A stretch of 64,000 nt of DNA from Plumapathes pennacea (GCA_964036295.1 OZ038472.1:992001-1056000), one strand, 5' to 3'; positions 1 to 11,487 are shown, counted from the first letter of the stretch. A program made the numbers and translations. The notes: generated by a model from the sequence alone, not told the origin.

Positions 1-15
1 GCTATATCAACGTAC

Positions 16-3000
16 ATTCTTTGTATTTGATCCTCTTTGCTCCGTTTGTCGTTTGTGAGCGTGTCCAGCTTGGCTTGGATGGTGGATTGTCGGTGCATCG
101 CCTGCTGTTCCTCCCGCAATTGGCGCAACTCCCCGTCTACTCGTCGCTTGTCGACCTGAAGGCGCTCGATCTCCGTGTTCAACTCGTTCAAATTGCCATT
201 GGACTGCGCCTCTTCTAGTTCTCTTTCCTGAAGAAAGAATGCAAAAACCGGCATAAGATTTACAACCACGCAGCATTAGTCAGAAAACCTCCGACACCAT
301 GACGTCGCTCACGCGCACAAATGTTTGACGAGCTACGACTCAGAGTGAGCTAACTAATCCTCACCGCTCTCTGTAGTTCCCCTTCGAGACTCTGAAGTCT
401 AACTAATCCTCACCGCTCTCTGCAGTTCCCCTTCGAGACTCTGAAGTCTAACTAATCCTCACCGCTCTCTGCAGTTCCCCTTCGAGACTCTGAAGTCTAA
501 GTAATCCTCACCGCTCTCTGCAGTTCCCCTTCGAGACTCTGAAGTCTAACTAATCCTCACCGCTCTCTGCAGTTCCCCTTCGAGACTCTGAAGTCTGTTA
601 GCTGAAGCATCCACGTTACTTAGCTCCTGACCAATCTGCCGCAGTTTCTGCTGGTTTTCGCGCTGAAAATTTAAATGACAGATTCGTTATCTCCAATAGA
701 AACCCTATTGTACTCTCTCGGGGTTGAGTAAGAAAGCGCTAACCACCACCTTCTTACGTGGCGCACTCGTCCGATGGCCGACGAAAATTTCCGTCCCACA
801 CTCGTCGGCCGTCGCGCAGGGCCGACTACCAGTCGACCAATGGGATAAATTCTTACCATGAGTTTATTCTTGAGCGTTATAGTTTCCTCGTATTGTGTCT
901 GGCTTTTCTTCATCTCGTCAATCTTTTGCTGTACGCCAGACAACTTCTCCTGAAAGGATTGCTGAAGACAAAATAAATACCATCAGTGAAACCGAGCATT
1001 CCCTCCTTTTCTCCAAGGGGATCGTATTATGGGGCCAACCTGTAGCCGTGAATACATACCCTCTGCTGTTTTGTTTTATCAATGACTGCCTGGTGATTCT
1101 TCTTCATTTCAGCCATGAACTGTTCTACTCGTGCATCTGAAAATGGACCCTGTCCATACCCTACGACAAAGACAAACAAACTCTCTCCACTATCCATAGA
1201 GTCGGTATGGTTGATGTAAAGGGAATTCACAGTCGAGACAGAACCTCTCGTTTCCACACCGTAAACTTAGTTTCTTTTACTTCACACACCTTCAATATGG
1301 AACTGTTTCGCAACTGCCACGACCAATCGGTCCCTCCCATCCAAGTTTTGCTTGTGTCTCTGTGGACAAAATTTCAGGTGCAGTATTTCAAGTTAGTAAA
1401 ATAAAACGGAGCCTACTGTGCGACAAGGATAGTCTACAATACGTTAAAAATCGTACAATTACAGACAAACTGTAACTCAGTCGAGGAGAATCGAAAAAGT
1501 TTCGAACTCGTTTCTAGTGTTTTTCGTGTTTATAAAGTGACCAATCAGGGAGCTTCTTCCCCACCTGAGCCTGCTGTTCCAGTTTTCCGTGCTCCCGCTG
1601 AAGTCTGCTCTGCTCTCCACTCAGCTTTTGTAGTTGAGACACGAAACGTTCCAGTTCCATTTGACTCTGTTTTTTTTAAACAGTGACAAAATCAGTGACA
1701 GGTGAAAATTGAGTGCGTTACCGACCATACATATTGAAAAACAAACCTGTCTGAGTCGGTCTTCTTCGTCCTTAACTTTGGACTGGAAGTCGGCGTATAT
1801 CGTATGCAGCTCTTCAACTGGACCTAAAGGTTTCCAATCTATGTGATTAACTGGAAAACTAGCACCAAGGGAACTAGATTTGGACTGCGTCGGCGTGGAT
1901 GAATACGTATAAAATGAATCAACTAAGGCGCGAAGCCGTGAAAGAATTGGATGACGTTTCGGGCGCTAGCCCTTTGGGTGAGCGAGCGACTTGCCATGAC
2001 CAAGGGCTAGCGCTCGAAACGTCAGCTTCCATTTCTTTCACGGGTGACTCCACTTCACTCACCATTGAAAACGTTAGTGATTTTATCCTTTAGGTCTCTT
2101 TCCGTTTTCACCAGTTGTCTCCTCGTCGATGCGAGAGATTCTGTAGAACACAAAGGAAACCAGTCTGACCGATTTTCAAAACCTATCAAAACCTTTGTAA
2201 GACGTCAAGTTTTCTTCATTTGACAAAGTCATTCAATAAATTTAACATAGCATACACAGTGACTCTCACTCACTAACTCACAGAAGTTTTAAAGTAGAAA
2301 GCACAACGTACCAATCTTCTTTTCGAGCTGAAATACGTCATCAGCAATGCCAGAGAGCTGTGCCAATCTCACCTGAAACGTGAAGTGATTTGCTAACTTA
2401 TTTCAAAAGTCAGTCCCTAAACAGTAATTCAATAATTTAAGTGTAGCGCTATATGTACAAGGATTATGTGACATTTTATCCTGTTAGGATTTCCCAAATT
2501 CAGTCGACGAAGACAAAAACGCGAAATAAGAGCAGAAGTCTGTGTACGGTGCACTGAAGTTTGTGAAGTGACATTTCACTGTTCCGTACCTCAATTGGTC
2601 GCAAGTTCTGCTCCACATTCTGAATGACAACTTTAGTATCCTCGATCTTCTCCTGGGTTCTTTCCATTTCATCTGTAATCTTTTGAACGCAGTACAAAAT
2701 CAGATACAGTGTATCAAACTCATAAAACCACACAACAGGGTGCGAAGTTAGCGGTAGTCCGCTAGTCTGATCACCAGTAAAAATGACCGCGGAGTAGTAA
2801 AATTGCCCACAAACTAGTCCGGCTGTCCAGTAAACTATCACAAGCCAGTGTTGTATCCAGAGCGCTTAAAATTTGTATCACTTGTATTGGGACCAGTAAA
2901 AATCTTGGCGGACTAGTAAAATTTGGGGTCTACTAGTCCGGCTGTTTTTTAAGAAAAAATACTAAGTTATATCCCTGCACAAGCTTACGAACATTCCGAT

Positions 3001-6000
3001 TAATAGACAGCAAGCTCATTAAACCATCAACGCACATGAGTGCATACAATTTAGCAGATATAATGATGTTTTGCCAGACAATGACAACATTTTGTCGGTA
3101 GCAAGACAAACCTCAGCAGCTTTGTCCCTGTTTGCCTTCAGGTGATTCAGCTCAATGTTGTATCCTTTCACAGTGGCAGCCTTAAAGATAAAGTTGAGAT
3201 GGCAATATCAGCTACTAAATACGTACTGTATCTTGTTGATTCTGTTTCAAAACTAGGCCCAGTGTGAAACGTTTCCATGTACTCATTTGCAAAATAAAGG
3301 TTTTGCACTAGACCTAGTATTAAACCAGAGGCAAAATACACCTCGGAAGTGGCCTAAAGCAAGCATGACAAGGCACACACTGTACAAGGAGTTAAATTCC
3401 CTCCATAACTGACCTGTTCCTTTCGAAAGTTCTGAATTGCATCCAATGCTTTGATGTACCTGCAACAACATAGTAGACATTTATTTTGTGGTATATGAGG
3501 AATATTCTAACAACAAACTCTCACACGTCTTCAGTGTCAATGTATTTTTGACCAACTGCACGTCGAACAAGTTATAGATAAGAACATGCCAGAATTTCTT
3601 ACTCCCACTATGAATGAACACCAATGAGACTCAAATGACTGTAACATAAATTTACAGTACCTTGTAGCAGCAAATATATCATCAAACTTTTGCTTGAGTG
3701 CTTTACCTTCACTAAGAGGCCTGTAAGAAGATAAAATGTACAAACTTGGTAAGTACTGGAAACAAGACAAAAATAATAACAAATTTAAGGACAGTAATAA
3801 TGAACGAAGTTTCACTACTGTCTCAAACACAACGTATGCTACAACACGTACCAGTTAGAGTCCTCTTGGTGGCAGAAAATGACATTGTCAAGTACTGCTC
3901 TTGATACGCCAAGAAATGAAACCATCTGAAGAAAGAAGCGCATGTTAATGACAGAGTAACAATAGCAATGATAGCCTCACAGATCAACTGACAGAAAGGT
4001 ATCAAGAAGCATGCCACCAACAAGGGAAATGAGGTCGGCAAGAAGTGTTCAGGAATTAACTCTTTCCCTCCCAAGATTGATCATCTTCAATTTTCTCATA
4101 CAGTAAGGAGAACTTGGCTTTTTCTATCAATTGTTCAGATGAAAACTGATTTTATTCTCACTACCTCACTTAATAATTCTTCTTAGAAGATTGGGAGAAT
4201 CTGTATTTTGATCCTAGAAGTAAAGGGGTTAATAGAATCTTTTCTCCTCACCTCTCTATTCATTTCAGCACAACGAGAACTGATTGATGTCCTCTGCAAG
4301 AAATAAAAATATTGGCACGTTTATTTAATTCAGTGGTAATGAACACTTCATCATTAATGGCACAATTTATTAAACAAATTTGTTACCACTAATCCATAAA
4401 ATCACAAGAAGAAAAGAAACTTTTGTAAACTTACTTCACCATGAGCTTCTCTCAAAATAACACCGTCCAGTGATTTTGTCTCAATTTTCTTATTCTGTTG
4501 CAAAGAATAGTCACTGAATAAATAGTTGCATAGATTACATGTACATCACCTGCTAACTAACTCACTGAAGACTTTAGGTTAATAAACTTATTGTATACAT
4601 GTATAGGTACTACTACACTAACTGTTAGTATTTATTACTGATGTACATAAAGTGAATATCAGGAGATACTTTATTTGCTGAGAAAAGTAAAAGAACCATT
4701 TACCTTTTGTTGAGAGAGTAGTGTTCTTGTCACAACGATGGGGTTGCCAGACACATCCGTAAACTTCAACTTAATTTGCCCCTTCACCTCTTGTAAACCT
4801 GCAACCTGTTACATTGATCAAATGCAATGGTTTACATTCTTATATACAAATTTCATAGCATCATATGACAAAATGTTAGACTTCTACATGGGGGAATGGG
4901 GAGTCTACAGTGTTTTTACAATGCTGAATAGAACATTCTACTGTCCAGTAAGTCTGCAGCTACACTGTATACACAGAAAAAGAATGAACCACTGAAAAAA
5001 TAACTAAAATAAAATATTGGCTTAATTCTAACTACACATTTGCGGAAGTGATACTGAGACAATTCCATAACATCATAGTCAAATAAAAGTTGAGTAAAAA
5101 CATTTTACATATTATGGTGTAGTTACCTTTGGGTCATGCACAAAGAACTGCTGTTTACTCCCTGGAGGCATATCCCCGGTGGCCATGTACCTCAATGATT
5201 CAATTATTGACTGCAATGGAAAACAAAAATTAGCATGGGGACAAATTGCATTTCAAGCTTGGACATTGATCAGTTGTCATCCCAGTGGTAACTCAGGGGA
5301 CATATGAGGGGGGGGGGGGGGGGGGGTGGGGAGAGGAGGGGGAACACAGAATGTTTCTATTTGTTGCCGCAACCAAGGACAGGGAGATGGTCTTTCTAAA
5401 AGCTTTTAGGTCTTTGTCTTTGGGTAGAGGGGACTTGTTTATATGACAGATTTTGTATGAATACCTGGGGATTCCCAGTCAGTATTTTGTACAAATACCT
5501 GGGGTTTCCCAGTCAGTATTTTGTACAAATACCTGGGGTTTCCCAGGGTTTCAGTGTCAACAACCAGGATAGCCACTGATAAGCAGTGCATAATCTGGCT
5601 GGGGTAGCCTGTAATGTCAGCTCTCCCGTTCGTTTTCAGGCAAAATTTGTTCAAGAGTAGGACCGGGGCAAGGCAGAAGCTACAATGGTGAGAAAAGGAA
5701 CAATGCATCCCTGGTGGGAATCCTTGCAGGATCCTCGAGGATCCTTAAGGATCCTTGAGGATCCTCAAGGATCCTACAAGGAAAGGATCCTTTCAGGATC
5801 CTTTCAGGATCCTGCAGGATCCTACAAGGATCCTGCCAGGATCCTTGCAGGATCCTTGATAATTAACCAAGATTTCACCAGGATCTTGCCAGGATCCTAC
5901 AAGGATCCTGCCAGCACTCTGAAGTTTCAGGATCCTTGATGATTATCAGGATCCTGCCAGGATCCTTAAAGGATCCTTGCTGATTATCCAGGATCCTACA

Positions 6001-8499
6001 AGGGCCCTTGATGTAATCAGGATTGAACTTGGTTGTGCTAGAAATGGCTTCTTTATAGTACAAAAATATATCTGGTTAAGGCATTGGCAAAAACAACTGG
6101 GAAATTTTCACTCCGAGAACACTGTAAAAACTGATCAGTCAAATATGTTTGTAGTCCGTGCAGTTGCAAAAAGATACTGATATGAATTGAATTCATATAT
6201 TATGGTCACTATATTCGCACATTTTTTGAACGCGAAAGTAAAAGGCGCAAAAGAGTCTGGTACGAGATTGTGTGGCACGCGGTGTAACACATAAAGCATG
6301 CGTGGTAGCTTAGGCGCCATTCTCGAGAAACCGTTGGGGTTCAAGAATCAAGAGACGTTTGGTTTGCAGCTGGTTTTTTGAGCCTCAAGGTTCATGCTAA
6401 GGATCCTTTGGGCAAGAAGATGAAAGTAGAAGGCGCAGCTTTGTAGAGATGCGGTAAACTACTCGTCCAGTTTACGGTTTTGTTGCTATTTTGTGCTCCA
6501 CGCGCCAAGAAGCTGCTTCGACATGTCTGGAGTTGTCAGCCTCTGTGACAATTTTGTCTTCACATTTCGAATGTGGACATTCAGATAAAAGCGAAGTGTA
6601 ATGTGGCTCATTCGATTCACGTTAGAGGGAAAGACTTGATCACGAGGAAAGACTTTCAGACGAAGCGTCGGTGTTAATTCAGGATCATGAAACGTGGATT
6701 GGTTTAACGTAGTATAGAAAAACGGTGAGTACTCTTAATTTCATTGCCAGTGATCACCTGATTTGATAGAATATTCTGTTATGACTGTTCCTTGACTGTT
6801 TAAACCGGGGGACCTTGAGTGACTTTTATAATCCCTATATTCTGCGGCTGTGCACTTCATGTATTTGGATGAAAGTTGTGTTGTCAACAAGGGCCACTGA
6901 TTTGTCTAGGCAAGATGTGTGCTTGTCTACCAGCCTAAAACCTTAATGTCGAGCACTGCAATACCTAAAAGGCCGCCTATTTCAAAGGAATCTTGGTATG
7001 CAATATTCTTGGCAAGTGGTTGTTTTAGTGAACAAGATCTTGGAGCTGTAAATGTTGCATTGGGTGACCTTTGATTGGGCTTGTCATGCTGATAACACAC
7101 AACCACAAAAATTATTTCAGGAGTGCTGCAATCCCAAAAATAATTATATGATCACTGATATTGCTTTCAAAAACATTTCCAGTAACCTTGTTCATCTAAT
7201 GCCATGTCATGTGCAATATTATTACTGCAGTTTTAAAGTTTCCTTTCAAAGATGAGTCATAATAGTTAGTTGAAGCCTGTTGTCAATTGTTTATTATTAC
7301 AGAATGATACTTGATGTCCTGGTCTTGAAAACATAAGTTTTGATTATACTGTATTTTCTCTTTCACAGGATGTATCAAGAAAAAGTATGGTTGCAAAGTC
7401 CTTGAGAAAGGCTGGCATGAAATCAGGATAAGGGGAAAAATGAATTGCTGCCTTCTTGCAATGGATTGTAATTATATCTCGACTCCTTTTTTCCATTTAT
7501 ATATTAATTATATATTTTTCAGATATTATTAATTATAGATACGAGAATGTATAAGAACACAGCTTTGGCACCAATTCAGAATACAATTAATAATAAAACA
7601 TGTTATTGTTAAAACTGGATAGATTCCATGTCACTACTACAAATTATTTTACTTCAGATTATGAAATAAGGATTACTCAGAATTTATACCAATTTATATA
7701 AATTATACAATTTCAATATACAGATGTAAGTTATGAAATCATCTATCCATTTTTAAGGCCTTGATTCTCGTCATTTATATCAATCAAATGAAGTACTGGT
7801 GCCATTTCAATTCTTAATATCTGAGCCATGCCAGAATTGCTTGTTGTGTACATTTGACTTTATTTCAGATATGGAATGTGCATGAACACTCTACTTTTAT
7901 ACCAATTTGTTTTTACACTATCAATATAACAATATATTTATGATGTGAAATCCAATAATATATTCAATGTTGAAGGTAAAGAAGAAATTGATTGTCTTCC
8001 AAATAAAATGTTATAACAGTATTATTTTTGTATGTTTATTCACTAGCCATTTACCCTTGGATCCCAGCAGTATATGTTGTTGGGATTATCAAGGATTGTG
8101 ACAGGATTTTGTCAGGATCCTCAAGGATTTAGTGAGGATCCTTAAGGATTTGGTCAGGATCCTTGAGGATCATCAAGGATCCTGCAAAGAATCCTTAAGG
8201 ATCCTCAAGGATCCTGCAAAGGATCCTTAAGGATCCTCAAGGATCTTTAAGGATCCTTGCAAGGATCCTGTAAGGATCCTGACAAAGATCCTGCTAGGAT
8301 CCTTGCAGGATCCTAGCAAGGATTTTCACCAGGGATAAGTCAGTGTATGTTATGAAGTGTACTGGGTGATACTTACAGTTTTACCAGCACCATTAGCACC
8401 CACAATGAGGGTTAGTGGTTTCTGAAACTCAATGATACTTGGCGTATCAGGAGAGTAACTCCTGATGCCTTGGATCCTCATTTTGTCCACAGACGACAT
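16..8499 (-). CDS. RAD50: RAD50 double-strand break repair ATPase, N-terminal part (gene runs off window start)
   Basis: SMC-like ATPase of the MRE11-RAD50-NBS1 complex that tethers and processes DNA ends in the nucleus. Coding exons in transcript order: 8499-8377, 5210-5127, 4805-4704, 4494-4435, 4293-4252, 3925-3852, 3720-3661, 3459-3414, 3180-3112, 2679-2590, 2372-2312, 2140-2063, 1823-1747, 1666-1565, 1359-1290, 1160-1060, 949-857, 662-561, 227-16. They total 1646 nt (548 codons plus 2 nt), and all phases agree. The start is the ATG at 8499 ([14 protein letters not shown]). The Walker A motif GANGAGKT is at residues 34-41, split from the rest of the lobe by intron 1. The Q-loop FCHQEDSNW is near residues 154-162, followed by [16 protein letters not shown] and a long charged coiled coil. 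The Cys zinc hook, return coil and Walker B lie beyond base 1. Intron 1 is 3.2 kb because of an inserted repeat element. Family assignment is very secure; individual exon ends are hand-called. Confidence 0.95.
351..595. repeat. Five tandem 49-bp copies of a RAD50 splice-donor region
   Basis: Unit starts fall at 351, 400, 449, 498 and 547, with nearly identical copies. On the minus strand each unit carries the last ~34 bases of RAD50 exon 18 and its GTGAGG donor. The exon must end at the first donor met in transcript order (561), because reading on gives an in-frame TAG a few codons later. The four extra copies lie in the intron as decoy exon-end and donor sequences. Confidence 0.9.
1935..2043. 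repeat. Long imperfect hairpin (palindromic miniature element) in RAD50 intron 12
   Basis: The outer arms read CCGTGAAAGAA and TTTCTTTCACGG. The inner arms read ACGTTTCGGGCGCTAGCCC and GGGCTAGCGCTCGAAACGT, around a ~30-base centre. No coding capacity was seen. The structure resembles a fold-back miniature transposon or a transcribed hairpin; which one cannot be told from one copy. Confidence 0.7.
2775..2946. repeat. Two-copy direct repeat in RAD50 intron 9
   Basis: Segments near 2775-2830 and 2892-2946 share CCAGTAAAAAT, a GCGGACTAGTAAAATT-like core and a CTAGTCCGGCTGT ending, spaced about 115 bp. The element is intronic, with no coding signal and no recognised family. Confidence 0.6.
4056..4232. 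mobile_element. TTAA-ended miniature inverted-repeat element, copy 1
   Basis: Begins TTAACTCTTTCCCTCCCAAG and ends with the reverse-complement-like AGAAGTAAAGGGGTTAA. The interior matches the better preserved copy at 61097-61306 (GGAGAACTTGG, TCACTACATCACT and GGGAGAATCTG blocks). It has no ORF. It is a non-autonomous DNA element family defined here by internal comparison, and lies in RAD50 intron 5. Confidence 0.75.
5308..5326. repeat. Poly-G tract
   Basis: Nineteen consecutive G followed by further G-rich sequence, in RAD50 intron 1. Similar tracts occur at 43338-43357 and 50773-50790. They may form G-quadruplex or, in places, be assembly-sensitive. Confidence 0.9.
5446..5545. repeat. 34-bp tandem repeat, three copies
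   Basis: The block ATACCTGGGG(A/T)TTCCCAG recurs at 5461, 5495 and 5529, a 34-bp period, within RAD50 intron 1 upstream of the GGATCC element. It is non-coding. Confidence 0.8.
5708..8335. mobile_element. Putative 2.6-kb DNA transposon with inverted ends and subterminal GGATCC palindrome arrays
   Basis: The left end reads TCCCTGGTGGGAATCCTTGC and the right end, reverse-complemented, TCCCTGGTGAAAATCCTTGC: 18 of 20 matching. Just inside each end lies an array of degenerate AAGGATCCTT-type palindromes (about 5726-6003 and 8095-8320). The ~2.1-kb interior has no long ORF. It holds a CpG-containing stretch (6220-6725) ending at a GTGAGT donor-like site and an acceptor-like TTTCACAG near 7360, so it could be an internally deleted copy of a coding transposon. 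Target duplication is not obvious. It sits in RAD50 intron 1 and explains that intron's length. Superfamily not recognised. Confidence 0.6.
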
Positions 8500-9682
8500 T
8501 TTGTGGTGGACGTCTGGCTCGTCTGTCAATAGTGGTTTTAAATATGGCACTTCACTGCTCTCTAGTATCTGGAAATTGAATAAACCAAAATATGCTACAC
8601 ACAAGCAAACAAGAAATACATTTTAATAGTTTTTATGGATTCTCAGAAGTTAGAATGGCTGATGATAAATGAGTGTGCACTCTACTGTACAAACAGGTTG
8701 TAAATTTCCTAATTCCATGCAAATTCCTGTGCAATGGAAGACCCTGATATACACTGATAGGCCCATGGGTTTGGACTGGGGGGAGGGTGGAGGGGGAGGT
8801 TGCAGTTTTAGTACCTGAAATAGCCATTTCCAAGATGTCTGTTGCCTGTTCCAAAACAAGGCCTTACTGTACCGTACATGTCGGTGAGAAGCATTTCTTA
8901 GAAAATCGGTTGTAGAGTACTTGCATTTTCATTTTCATGCAAATCAATTGAAATTCATTTTAATGAAAAAGGTTTCGCACTGTGCTTAATTTTAAAACCA
9001 GCAACAGGCGACAGGCAGTAGGTATCTTGGAAATGGCCTATTGATTAATAAATAACAACTGAGATACCTTTGTCGTCTCTGTTTTAAAACGAGGTCTAGT
9101 GCGAATCTTTTCTATTTTCATGCAAATTAAACTAATTTTCATATGAAAGGTTTCGCACTGGGCCTCAGTTTAAAACAAGGCATTTGGTTATCTCTGAAAT
9201 GGGCTACTTTAGGAGCAGGCCGGCCGACTATATAGCACCGCGGTTCGGGTTGTTATTAAACCCTGCACACAGATCCTGTCCGATTTATTTATGTACTCTG
9301 CACAACTTGGATCCAATAAAAGCCTTACCTGGAAGATAATGTGTCAGTTGTCAGGTACTGGGGCCTCCGTCGCAATGTAAAAACTGCACAAACACATCCG
9401 CGTGGACTACCTCGCTTCCGCCATTTTCCAAGAAACGCCTGGCCGCTAAGGCTCTCAAGGAGTGGTCACCAAGCCTTAGATTATTGCAGCTCAAATGAGA
9501 AACTCGTGATGTTATCGTTTGAACGGCAGGGCCGGGGCTGCTTTTAACTCAACCGCGTTTCTCGTCTACGCCGAGCACTCCCGTTATCTATCGTCAATTT
9601 CCTTCTTTATCGTTAACGATTCTTGGTGTGTCACGGGTTCGCCGGCCGCTGATTTAATACACCGGAAGTGAATTCGATAAAA
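8500..9682. promoter_or_regulatory. Head-to-head RAD50/CISD3 promoter region with RAD50 5' UTR exons
   Basis: RAD50 5' UTR sequence continues upstream of its ATG to an acceptor near 8572 (TTTCCAG on the minus strand). A matching donor, GTAAGG, occurs near 9327, so a non-coding first exon probably starts around 9330-9450. On the minus strand a YY1-like AAAATGGCGG lies at 9427-9418. An ETS-like ACCGGAAGTGA is at 9661-9671, 12 bases before the CISD3 ATG. RAD50 and CISD3 therefore appear to share a compact divergent promoter. The rest of 8640-9300 holds intron-like sequence without recognised elements. Confidence 0.6.
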
Positions 9683-11405
9683 ATGGCCGATTCCAACCCG
9701 GCTGAAAAGGACACTTCTGAAACCTCTATAAATACAAAGAAGAAAGTCTTATCTGCAGATCTGTGCCCAGCTGTTGCTATGGTGAGTATTGATCTTTTGT
9801 CCTGCCCTTGGATTATGAAAATAAGTTTTAATCTTGGGGAAAACCCCAGGGTTAGATTCAACCAAATGTTTTGGTCTTTGAGTCCAACTCAAACGATGAA
9901 AATAGGCACTTAGGCTGGTGAATGATAGGAATCTGCCCTTGTATTTTGTAAATATGTTTTAATTTAGGAGAAAACGCAGGTCAAAGTCGGAGTTAGTTAG
10001 GGTTTTAGACCCAGGCTCCTAGGGTTTTAAATCAAAATGTTTTGGTATCCATGTCCAACTCAAACACATAAAATAGGTACTTGAGCTTGTAAATGATAGG
10101 AATCTGCCTTTTGGATTTTGAAAATATGTTTTCATTTTGGAGAAAGAGCTGGTGAAAGTCAGAGTTAGTTAGGGTTTCAGGCCCAGGCTCCTAGGGTTTT
10201 AAACCAAAATTTTTTGGTATCCATGTCCAACTCAAACACATAAAATAGGTACTTGAGCTTGTAAATGATAGGAATCTGCCTTTTGAATAAGAAGGTATAA
10301 AAATCATGTTGGCATTTTAATTCACTCAGGGAAAAACTAAAACTCGAGACTTAATAAACCCCAGATATTTTCCTCTCCCCAGTGGCCCTGACCTGCAATC
10401 AGACCCTCTTTCCCCTCCCCTCAGAATAATGAATCGATTTGTCAGGAAATTGACCATCCCTGCTCCAGGCTGTTAAGGCCAATTCTGTTTTTTCATATTT
10501 TTTGCCACTGGGGAAGGAATAGAGGACCTGATCGTAGGTTACAGTGGATGTGGCCCAGGTGTTTATGGTGGAAAACCTCTGGAACCTAGGTTTAGATAAA
10601 CCATAATAAAATCTGGCTTTTCATATTTTGTTTTTGCCTGTTTTATCAGTATGGCCCTTATACTGTGGAGAACTTGGAACCCGGAAAAGTTAAGAAGTGG
10701 TGCACATGTGGACTCAGCAAGAAACAGCCGTGGTGTGACAGTAAGTTTTATTTTTTAGCAGCTATAGTTTGAAATGAGTTTATTATGAGTTATGTAATGC
10801 ATGTCTGTCTGTCTGTTTGTCCTTTAGTGCTTCATTGTTTGTCCTTCTTTATTGGAATAATGGAGTGTTCATTATTCATGCTCTAAAATTAATTTCCATT
10901 ATTCCAGTCAAGAAAACTCATTATTCCAGGAAAATGTTTGTACTGTCGCTGATTATTCCATAGGAAAATAAATGATATTCCCCCAAAACCTTTATTATTC
11001 CACTGCAAAACTTTCCATTACGGTTTACCTACTTTATTCCATTTATTCCCCTTCATCCTCTGATTCTTGACCTGACAATGTATATTTCCGTCTGTCTAAT
11101 ATTAATAAGGATCTTTGCACAGTTGAACAACTACAGTAGACGGCTGACAACATGTCTTTTAATGTGTACATACTGCAGGTGCTCACAAGGGTACCGGATT
11201 CAAATCATTAAAGTGGAAAGTCCCTGACCATCCACAGAGAATGTACTCCATCTGTGGCTGTAAACACACAAAGAGTCCTCCATTCTGTGATGGAACTCAC
11301 GCCAACCTCCCAGCTGATGTCAATGCCAAGCAGAAGCGCTGTCGACAAGCACATGAGGAACAAATGAAAATGTGCACTGGATGTGGCTGGGTTCCACAGT
11401 GGTGA
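9683..11405 (+). CDS. CISD3: CISD3-like protein with two CDGSH iron-sulfur domains (MiNT type)
   Basis: Exons 9683-9781, 10650-10740 and 11179-11405 encode 138 residues in consistent phases. Two CDGSH motifs are visible: Cys51, Cys53, Cys62, His66 (CTCGLSKKQPWCDSAH) and Cys89, Cys91, Cys100, His104 (CGCKHTKSPPFCDGTH). Each provides the three-Cys, one-His ligands of a 2Fe-2S cluster. Two domains in one chain is the hallmark of CISD3, a mitochondrial matrix NEET protein, as opposed to the one-domain CISD1 and CISD2. Odd points: the first 33 residues (MADSNPAEKDTSETS...) are acidic and Ser/Thr-rich rather than a classic presequence, and a C-terminal tail adds Cys128 and Cys131 (MCTGCGW). A GTG 15 bases upstream is in frame, but the ATG at 9683 is the natural start. 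Intron 1 contains satellite sequence. Confidence 0.92.
9815..10290 (-). repeat. About 2.5 diverged satellite monomers, inverted relative to the ITPA array
   Basis: AATGATAGGAATCTGCC recurs at 9921, 10092 and 10264, a ~172-bp period. Reverse-complemented, the unit follows the ITPA-intron monomer block by block: CTCAAGTACCTATTTTATG, GTTTGAGTTGGA, GGAGCCTGGG, AACCCTAACTA, CTGACTTTCACCAG, then AACATATTTTC. It is more diverged than array monomers are from each other, and lies wholly within CISD3 intron 1. Confidence 0.85.
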
Positions 11406-11438
11406 TGAATGACGATATGATGATATTACAAAAGAGAT

Positions 11439-11473
11439 ATTAAAACACTATTTCTTTGACACTGTAGTTTAAT
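11439..11473. terminator. Facing poly(A) signals of CISD3 (+) and ITPA (-)
   Basis: ATTAAA on the plus strand at 11439-11444 is 34 bases after the CISD3 stop. TTTAAT at 11468-11473 reads ATTAAA on the minus strand, 15 bases after the ITPA stop. With cleavage 10-30 bases beyond each signal, the two 3' ends should overlap by a few tens of bases. Cleavage sites are inferred. Confidence 0.55.
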
Positions 11474-11487
11474 ATATAATGTTTTGG

